Position numbers and translations under genes: made by a program
Part shown: piece by piece, positions 59,701-64,000 of the stretch
Layout of the letters: every line of letters starts with the position of its first letter
Numbering within the stretch: position 1 is the stretch's first letter
Assembly: GCA_947623455.1 (NCBI GenBank)
Contig: OX392545.1
Coordinates: 24,813,001 to 24,877,000 of the forward strand
Direction of reading: 5' to 3'
DNA length: 64,000 bases
Source of the DNA: Mimachlamys varia
Taxonomy: Eukaryota; Mollusca; Bivalvia; Pectinida; Pectinidae
Notes under the pieces: generated by a model
Database searches by the model: none
Told to the model about the DNA's origin: nothing
The model's input: only the letters and a program-made list of their open reading frames with translations

Positions 59701-62700
59701 TAAAATCAATGTCAAATGAACATGTTCAAAGATTTTAAAATATTTGACTTTATGTAATTGATGGGATCCAAGCCCATTAGGGCTGGGCAGTTTTACCGGT
59801 ATACCCTGGTATAAAGTTGTCATGGTACGTACCGTGGTACATTAGTCCTGTACCGGTATACCCTGGTATAAAGTTGTCATGGTACGTACCGTGGTACATT
59901 AGTCCTGTACCGGTTTTTTGGGAACTTTCACATAGCTTAAGGTTATCAATAAACTATTTGCTACATGGATCAATAGGAATTCCAATATGGTTTAATTATA
60001 ATTTCCTATAAGTTTGCTGATCAACTAGGACAGCCATAGCTTCACTCAAACAATATTAGAGGATAACAAAAAGAGAAACTTATGACAGGCCACTTGTTAA
60101 TTTGCTTCAGAACAAAAACAGCAAGAGACCATTAGCTAGCTGATTCATAGAATCAAGGTGGTATACCGTGGTACGTACCGCAGTATTTGCCTAAATACCA
60201 TGGTATACCGTGGTACTTTTGATTTTGTGGTACCCAGCTCTAAAGCCCATGACAGAGGACTAACCTAGCTTTATTTCTATGTAAAGCTCATCTTTTCGAT
60301 TTTTGGGTCGAGAGCCCATGGACAACAGACTTACCTAGGTTAAGTTTCTTACACAGTCCCTCTATCTGATTGGTGGGGTCGGAGCCCATGGACAACAGAC
60401 AGATCAAAGGTGTACGGTTGTCACTCTCGGCCCATGTGGCCTCCATGTTGAGGATCACAGACTCTGCGTACTGCTGACCCATGGCGTCCCCTATAAACTT
60501 CCTGGCCTGGGGAATGGTTCTGTCAGGACACCAGGATCTACAACCAATAGATACCAATCACTATTCATTCCACTCTACAATCTTCACTGTTAGAGCCAAC
60601 TCAATGAATTGAAATTTGATAATAATTTGAGGTTCTTATAAACTGCTTTTTCACGACCTTAAAGATTGTCTCAAAACTGATCATCACATGCACAAAAGCC
60701 AAGTGGCAAGATTGTACTTATAGCCTAAGAAAAGTTAAACAACTACAGTGGACCCTTGATAATACGGACACCTTCGTTCCCAGCACAAACAGTCTGGATT
60801 AAGAGTTTTCCAGACTGCCAAATTTTTGGCTGGTTAATACAAATAACATTACGGAAATCCATTCCTGTGCATTTCTGTCTGGATTATAAGTGTATGAGGG
60901 TCAACTGTACTGAACAATAACATCTTTAACTCTTTCTGTACTCATGACACCTTGAGACGTCATAAAAAAGTGCTCCCTTATCCTTCATGACACCTTGAGA
61001 CGTCATAAAAAAGTGCTCCCTTATCCTTCATGACGCCTTGAGACGTCATAAAAAAGTGCTCCCGTATCCCTCATGACGCCTTGAGACGTCATAAAAAAGT
61101 GCTCCCGTATCCCTCATGACGCCTTGAGACGTCACAAAAAAGTGCTCCCGTATCCCTCATGACGCCTTGAGACGTCATAAAAAAGTGCTCCTGTATCCCT
61201 CATGACGCCTTGAGACGTCATAAAAAAGTGCTCCCGTATCCCTCATGACGCCTTGAGACGTCAAGAAAAACGTGTGTGTAACTCGCTCGTTTGTACGAAT
61301 GAGTTTACATGTGAAATGCGTATTTAACATACAATAAATATCTAAAAGAGATTCAAAGCATTTAATATTACTTATAACAAGCTTAATTATTTGTTATAAT
61401 AGTCGTTTTCACAGAAAACGGCAGGTTTTTATCGAGTTCAGTCCGAGTTGTTTACACTGACAACAAAATGGCGGACCCGGATTTTACTTTCGATTTCAAT
61501 TAAGCATTAATGACGGTAAAAACGGCAAAAAGTTAGTACAAACGTTCACAAATATACAACGGAGTACAAATGATCGTCAAAATCAAACAAGAATATGTTT
61601 AACGTGTTTTCGCAACGAAATAAAAGGGTTACAATGAAGTGATATTCCAAACATGTGTGACACAGTGAACAGATAAACAGTTCGACTTCCTGTCATTCTA
61701 CCGGACGATTTCGTCATGTATTCTCGTAGATACTTGATATACATGTTTCTGCCCATTTCATACAATGCATTTTTACAAATAAATGACAACGTACTGGACA
61801 TGGAGCACCAGACAGCCATAAATCATCCTTTAATCGAAGCGGTAGCATTCCGCATGTGCTCTGAAAAGCATCATGCGCAAAGGACGAACCGGTGATCACT
61901 TCCGGGTAGCGAGCGGGAAATTTGAACAAGTACGGAAAGAGTTAAGTGGGTTTAAATGAGACTGTAGAGTACCTAATGAGCAGCAGTTTGCGGAAGGAGT
62001 CAAGCGAGGCACTATAACCATCAGGGATCTGCTCCTCCTCTGGAGCCTCCGTGTCAAACCATGCCTTCCATCCTTTCTCATTACGTGATACCTACATAAA
62101 CAGGGATGTTACAGCATCAAATCTCTGTCCTTTCTCTTTTCTTTGTTACATTATTTAACAAATTGTTAATGTGTTTGTACTACTGTCAATATCCACATAC
62201 ATACTACTGTCAATGTCCACATACATATATCGTTTGTAAGTGATTCACTGCCTGGTTATCTTTTCCATTTTTATATGACTAGCTTAGTGCTATTCCATTA
62301 AAATATCTACCTGACCCCATGACTCCAAAATAAATCACTTCTACCCATGGTTGGATTTCCTTCCTATTGCTTCTATGTAATTTATTTAATAAATTATATG
62401 GGTGGTACCCTTAACGAAACTTAGAGTCTTGGGGTGGGGTAGATATTTCACTGGAATAGCCCATATTCAAGTTATTGCTTTCAATGAACATTTTCTTCCT
62501 ATTTTCAAAGTTACCTGCACACTTTCCAATGGAAAAATACTAAGACATTCCTGTTATCACATGCATCAAAACTAATAAGCATTTTTGAAATATAAATTTT
62601 ATGCAAAGAATTGTCCTAGTCTGGTGTTCTATAGGAGCAGGATATCTAGTGTGAAAGTAAAAACAGGCCAGTACCTGATTGAGAATTTCACTGAACTGAG

Positions 62701-63836
62701 GGAGCCCACTGAGCTGTACGAGATTAAGCCATGTCATGTCCATGATCCAGCGGGCTGGTTTAGGAGTAACAGCATTTAGATCCAGGGCAGCACCACCTGG
62801 CAACAGACCATCACACCATAGTTAATCTCCTAACAAACTGACCAATGCAATCTTCAACATGATAATACAGGGTTTTCCCTGGGACCCCCAAATTTAATAA
62901 ATTTAGGAGTCCTGGGACTCCCATCACATATAATATATAGTAAAACTTCATCAATTTTGGGAGTTCTTTGTCAATTTTAGGAGTCAAAATACTGGTTTTT
63001 GTGCATCAGGGAAAACCCTGATAATATATTACTTCACTAACAATTCAACTTCTGCGTGGAATGGACAAGAAAGGTGAGACAACATTCACCACGTGATCAT
63101 GAATCAAAGTTTTGTACCTTTGATAAAGGTCTGGAATTCCGCGGCTCTGACCTGTCCTTTCTGTATGTTGATTTTGAAGGTGACGAGCAGTGTGAAGAGG
63201 AACTTGTGTTCCTCGTACAGACTACGACAAGTGTAACGGAATACTTCATACGTCAGGAACTCTATGATGTTGTTGATCCTTTTGGCTGGTACTGGGCTCT
63301 TTTCAGACCTGAAATTAGTGAGAAATGTAAAAATAATGAGAAATCTGTTTCTATCAATTGCATAGATATAAAACATTAACATCCGACATTAAGGGTCTAT
63401 AACATGAATATTTTCAGGCTTAAAATTCAAAACCAACCAGTGATGATTGAGGGGACCGATTCAAGAGTGTTCAGACAGAAATGAAGAAAAACTTTCCTGG
63501 TTAAATTATTTTCTTTATTACAGAACTTTGATAGTAGCATGAAGAGGTTCACACCAAATACTAAAGGTTGCAGTTTCCAATTATAGTTTTTCTGTTTTGA
63601 TAAAATGAGTAGGAAAAACCTCCTATCATCAATTTCAAATTAAGGAAGTTCTCCTTGCCTTGCATTCCATCCTATTTAACAAACAAGGTATGACCTTCAT
63701 TGATACTCGATCTTGTCTTACTTGTGCATGGAGATGTCAAACAGGCCGAGGAACTGTTTGAGGGAAGTCTGGTACATCTTGTTCACCATGCTCATGTCAC
63801 AGATCAGGAAATACAGGATGCTACCTCGTGTGGCCA
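35778..63836 (-). CDS. DNAH5/8: Axonemal dynein heavy chain, outer arm class, C-terminal 806 aa
   Basis: Sixteen exons, 5' to 3' on the minus strand: 63836-63722, 63308-63118, 62796-62675, 62091-61973, 60537-60335, 59321-59248, 58809-58657, 45588-45433, 44057-43941, 43575-43474, 42322-42162, 41312-41156, 40524-40372, 37498-37309, 36609-36488, 36065-35778. All have GT/AG borders and compatible phases. This is the motor subunit that drives ciliary beating. Visible residues 1-140 are the end of AAA5 ([14 protein letters not shown] start, [15 protein letters not shown]). About 180-450 are AAA6 ([56 protein letters not shown]). About 500-806 are the C-terminal domain ([43 protein letters not shown], ending [14 protein letters not shown]). 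The motor start and tail, more than 3,500 residues, lie past the right edge. The DNAH5/DNAH8 class is inferred from remembered similarity. Splitting the two would need a tree. No frameshift or stop is seen. Confidence 0.95.
36153..36314. mobile_element. Tigger-like MITE (CAGTAAAACC) flanked by TA
   Basis: The termini CAGTAAAACCTCGCTTACTCG and CAAGTGGGGTTTTACTG are inverted repeats flanked by TA (36151-36152 and 36315-36316). Internal ACTCGAATACC repeats. It lies in the last dynein intron, 88 bp upstream of the final exon. Confidence 0.82.
37007..37110 (+). repeat. Dispersed repeat shared with 24276-24420
   Basis: Shares ACAACATTTTTC, CCTAGTTTTGTTATCC, ATTAAACGCCCTCTTTGG and GTGCCCTGGGTGCTAATTA with the BAG1 intron 5 segment. 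Confidence 0.6.
37552..37692 (+). repeat. Dispersed repeat, copy 3 (C-tract family)
   Basis: Landmarks GATCGGATCAGTTGTTATTT, AAATAAGCTGGTTACATTAC and CATTTCATTGCGGGGCATAA match the copy at 1850-2012. Confidence 0.6.
38243..39670 (+). mobile_element. 1.43-kb TIR transposon with CTA target duplication
   Basis: The ends GGCCAAAAAAAATTAATTTC (left) and their inverted counterpart GACATTAATTTTGTTTGGCC (right) agree over about 33 bp, up to TCTTGTTTCTCAGGC. CTA flanks both sides (38240-38242 and 39671-39673), a 3-bp duplication. It contains one long open frame (38511-39338). It sits in the dynein intron 37499-40371. Superfamily not established. A 3-bp duplication occurs in CACTA-type and some other cut-and-paste elements. 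Confidence 0.8.
38574..39338 (+). CDS. Transposon ORF of unknown function with C-terminal zinc motif
   Basis: A frame of 254 codons (open back to 38511) fills the middle of the CTA-flanked element. I do not recognise the family. It has a mixed N-terminal part ([13 protein letters not shown], then [20 protein letters not shown]), a linker rich in S, N and E, and an [20 protein letters not shown] segment. A four-cysteine zinc-ribbon-like motif follows (CFHCG then CKIC, near residues 208-231), then a very basic tail ([18 protein letters not shown]) that could bind DNA or act as a nuclear signal. There is no in-frame ATG in the first 42 codons. The first Met is about 38700, so translation may start there, or an upstream exon or a frameshift is involved. 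No DDE triad is visible, so this is not obviously a transposase. Confidence 0.6.
   Translation: MYKGLRDGSIGPDDWSFPPKFADHDVSASIGKKKLDSFDKVLMSTGVSEATKLFGHYVRISLHEVQRSSSSTCINNAKPETDPGCKNENETGEKKRNAFQVLVDAGRKLTLPTMYNTDNKIRNGKHIQFNKFVLNWSEQSLLTRLLSMYHYSCGSILQELQPEDASKAPRINALLKKIYVRSNITCDTPIEVPYFSSKCFSPVCFHCGSDTDLVFNESQYPMCKICDSRDNKALKRKRNVWEERKGAKKTKKTW
39690..40205. repeat. Tandem repeat of about 130 bp, four units
   Basis: Units carry AACAGTGACCTTGACCTTTG, CAATCCCAAGC, GGTAAGGAAGCACTGTATGA and AGTTTGAGTTTGATTGG. Four copies are visible, with the outer ones more diverged. It occupies the dynein intron between the CTA transposon and exon 40524-40372. Confidence 0.8.
42640..43400. other. Possible solo-LTR-like segment in a dynein intron
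   Basis: This stretch differs in texture from the surrounding AT-rich intron: it has an AATAAA at about 43290 followed by GAACTTTACCAGCGTGTTGT, and a TATATCTATATATA near 43080. That resembles an LTR with promoter and poly(A) parts, but clear TG...CA ends and a target duplication were not found. No coding sequence. Confidence 0.25.
44431..45193. mobile_element. TTAA-flanked CTCTTTCTG element, short form
   Basis: The ends CTCTTTCTGAACTC and GAGTACAGAAAGAG are inverted and flanked by TTAA (44427-44430 and 45194-45197). The sequence matches the element at 60930-61941 over nearly its whole length (AACAAAATGGC, CCGGTGATAACTTC landmarks). Its 43-bp internal repeat (TCATGACGCCTTGAGACGTC...) is present once plus a partial. 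It is non-autonomous, in the dynein intron 44058-45432. Confidence 0.85.
46140..46280. repeat. 27-bp minisatellite, left half (split by transposon)
   Basis: Units such as GTGTGGAGATGTATAGAGTG + GACCATT repeat up to the left end of the 12-kb transposon and resume at 58462. The target array was therefore interrupted by the insertion. Confidence 0.85.
46612..52194 (-). CDS. Transposon-encoded protein with 12-aa repeats and BEN-like C terminus
   Basis: Join on minus strand: 52194-51984, 51388-51240, 50689-50603, 50326-50258, 49894-49856, 49577-48381, 47931-47848, 47296-47137, 46709-46612 (2,094 nt, 697 aa). All splice sites and phases agree. Residues 1-110 form an unknown N-terminal domain ([28 protein letters not shown]). 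120-190 are basic and serine-rich ([12 protein letters not shown]). About 213-455 hold twenty 12-aa repeats [14 protein letters not shown]. About 545-584 may form a coiled coil after a CCRHC cysteine cluster ([20 protein letters not shown]). 613-690 resemble a BEN domain ([43 protein letters not shown]), a fold that binds DNA or mediates chromatin contacts. I infer a DNA-binding accessory role, comparable in position to TnpA of En/Spm. An AATAAA overlaps its last codons. Confidence 0.78.
46624..46629 (-). terminator. Poly(A) signal overlapping the end of the BEN-like gene
   Basis: TTTATT on the plus strand reads AATAAA on the minus strand, within the Ile-Asn-Lys codons just before the stop. 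A second candidate is at 46335-46330 in the subterminal repeats. Confidence 0.4.
48757..49490 (-). repeat. 36-bp coding minisatellite, about 20 units
   Basis: A 36-bp unit (GACTCACAAACACTGGGGTG + TGGAGGACGGACAGAG on the plus strand) repeats about 20 times inside exon 6 of the BEN-like gene. It is an exact multiple of three, so copy-number change keeps frame. It leaves several other frames open on both strands, and these are shadows. Confidence 0.92.
49668..49806. repeat. Fragment of the CAGGGTTTGCG/GGGTCC MITE plus poly-C run
   Basis: ACAGGGCCCATGCTGGGTAT, AATAAATTGGGTCCTTCTGT and GGTCCTTTTCAGTTTCTATGC match the interior of the element at 30197. A C run ends it. It sits in an intron of the BEN-like gene. 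Confidence 0.55.
52195..52585. promoter_or_regulatory. Divergent promoter region of the 12-kb transposon
   Basis: The 391 bp between the two start codons (minus-strand ATG at 52194, plus-strand ATG at 52586) must hold both promoters. It is less AT-rich than its surroundings and has CpG-containing stretches (GGCGGGATTGAATTCGGCGG, ATACGCATGCGCATATCGAC). No TATA box is convincing. It contains the palindromic ATGCGCAT-type motif GCATGCGC. Bidirectional control would couple the two proteins. Confidence 0.6.
52586..57098 (+). CDS. TNP2-type (CACTA/EnSpm) transposase
   Basis: Join 52586-52600, 53146-53281, 53413-53491, 53821-56307, 56987-57098 (2,829 nt, 942 aa). Every junction has GT/AG and correct phase. 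The ATG exon encodes MADRQ. A C2H2 finger follows (Cys26, Cys29, His42, His47). Residues 105-190 are acidic. A cysteine cluster ([18 protein letters not shown]) begins near 282. The TNP2 core has [20 protein letters not shown] (Asp386), [19 protein letters not shown] (Asp470) with [21 protein letters not shown] (Asp560), [11 protein letters not shown] and [19 protein letters not shown], and [16 protein letters not shown] (Glu724). Candidate DDE residues are Asp386, Asp470 and Glu724. It would excise and integrate the element by cut-and-paste in the nucleus. The frame is intact, so the copy is young or under selection. AATAAA occurs at about 57946. Family assignment is by remembered similarity. 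Confidence 0.88.
56581..56780 (+). mobile_element. tRNA-headed SINE in the transposase intron
   Basis: The head GGGGCTGCGGTGGCCGAGTG GTCAAGG is like a class II (Leu/Ser) tRNA, with a B box region GGGTTGCACC. The body has GGGGCAGTAATGCCAGGTAC, CGACTGTAGGTCG, TTTTCTCTGGGTACTC and CCCCCACCTCCAAAAAC, the same central domain as 35330-35475. It lies in the last transposase intron (56308-56986). Confidence 0.78.
57145..57545 (-). mobile_element. hAT-like MITE, copy B (inside the 12-kb transposon)
   Basis: Inverted relative to copy A: it begins TTAGAGCTGGGTACCAC and ends GTAAAACTGTCCAGTCCTAC. The flanks ACACCGTG (57137-57144) and ACAGGGTG (57546-57553) match at 6 of 8. It inserted just after the transposase stop, so it would lie in the 3' UTR. 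Confidence 0.75.
58462..58650. repeat. 27-28-bp minisatellite, right half
   Basis: Continuation of the array at 46140-46280 (GATGTATAGAGTGGACCATT and GATGTATAGAGTGGAATGTT units). It reaches within 10 bp of the dynein donor at 58656. Confidence 0.85.
58923..59170. mobile_element. CTGTAAAC MITE with TA flanks
   Basis: The ends ACTGTAAACAACTTATTTTTGC and AATAAATGAGTTTACAGT are inverted and lie next to TA. The interior has AAAATAAATCGCCACAAAAT and AAAATTAAGTCGCCGTGAAA. Located in the intron between dynein exons 58809 and 59321-59248. Confidence 0.65.
59778..60242 (+). mobile_element. hAT-like MITE, copy C
   Basis: It starts TAGGGCTGGGCAGTTTTACC and ends GTACCCAGCTCTA, with a perfect 8-bp duplication AAGCCCAT (59770-59777 and 60243-60250). 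It carries two copies of the left-end tandem unit. It lies in the dynein intron between exons 60537-60335 and 59321-59248. Confidence 0.9.
60746..60907. mobile_element. Tigger/mariner-like MITE, second copy
   Basis: The ends CAGTGGACCCTTGATAATAC and GTATGAGGGTCAACTG are inverted and flanked by TA. Body matches the element at 2725-2895 in reverse orientation. Confidence 0.72.
60930..61941. mobile_element. TTAA-flanked CTCTTTCTG element, long form
   Basis: Bounded by TTAA (60926-60929 and 61942-61945), with ends CTCTTTCTGTACTC and AAGTACGGAAAGAG. It differs from the 44431-45193 copy mainly by having seven full 43-bp units plus a partial (60942 to about 61263) instead of one plus a partial. Each unit holds the near-palindrome TGACGCCTTGAGACGTCA. 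Its right edge is 28 bp downstream of the donor of dynein exon 62091-61973. Confidence 0.87.
62868..63020. mobile_element. CAGGGTTTTCCCTG hairpin MITE
   Basis: The ends CAGGGTTTTCCCTGG and CAGGGAAAACCCTG are inverted, and each end is itself nearly palindromic. The interior pairs GGACTCCCATCAC-like and TAGGAGTC segments. ATAATA abuts both sides. In the dynein intron between exons 63308-63118 and 62796-62675. Confidence 0.72.
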
Positions 63837-64000
63837 CTGTCAAATGTCAAAGTGAAAACAGGCTGATCATCCAACAAATCACTATTACATTCCTATATTT
63901 ACATTTGATCTGCATCATTCCGTTGTACTGCATAGTGAAGGCAAGTTTTGTTATAAGAGTGTAACAACATTTGCTATTGTGACATTATCAATCTCTGTTG

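Noticed and set aside
1..64000. CRISPR array, bacterial operon or prophage
   Set aside because: Introns with GT/AG borders, SINEs, MITEs and animal genes show this is eukaryotic. The tandem repeats lack the spacer structure of CRISPR.

Overview
This is a eukaryotic, invertebrate genomic window. It is AT-rich and intron-rich, and short exons sit in a dense field of DNA transposons and MITEs. Two SINE remnants share a central domain (CCAGGTACYGACTGTAGGTCG core) that I associate with bivalve SINEs. A repeat beginning AGCTCACCTAGCCCGAA is also of a kind I know from molluscs. A bivalve mollusc is the best guess, but it is an inference from repeats and not from a marker gene.

Three host genes can be read. 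(1) 1-2.4 kb, + strand: the last exon of TEN1, the small OB-fold subunit of the telomere-capping CST complex. (2) 13.2-24.5 kb, + strand: a complete six-exon BAG1 co-chaperone gene (204 aa), including a 13-codon first exon placed by splice phase. (3) 63.8-35.8 kb, - strand: the last 16 exons (806 aa) of an axonemal outer-arm dynein heavy chain of the DNAH5/DNAH8 class. The rest of the gene lies beyond the right edge.

The most striking object is in the 13-kb dynein intron at 45589-58656. It is a 12.2-kb DNA transposon (46281-58461) with near-identical 19-bp terminal inverted repeats, many subterminal TTTACGCA motifs in both orientations, and two intact, divergently transcribed, multi-exon genes. 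One gene (+, 942 aa) is a TNP2-type (CACTA/EnSpm) transposase with an N-terminal C2H2 finger. The other (-, 697 aa) has a basic N-terminal half, twenty 12-aa [16 protein letters not shown] repeats, a coiled-coil segment and a C-terminal BEN-like domain. The layout recalls plant En/Spm (transposase plus a DNA-binding partner for subterminal repeats), but with a BEN-like protein as the candidate partner. The element split a minisatellite.

Other mobile DNA: a 3.4-kb long-TIR element with 9-bp target duplications in BAG1 intron 1; three hAT-type MITEs with 8-bp duplications; seven members of a hairpin MITE family with 9-10-bp duplications; TTAA-flanked families at 7.4, 18.9, 31.7, 44.4 and 60.9 kb; Tigger-like MITEs flanked by TA; and a 1.4-kb element flanked by CTA with a 254-codon ORF of unknown function. 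Minisatellites lie at 10.5, 22.2, 39.7, 46.2/58.5, 48.8 and 61 kb. The remaining intergenic DNA (about 2.4-13 kb and 24.6-35.5 kb) holds repeats and no gene I can support.
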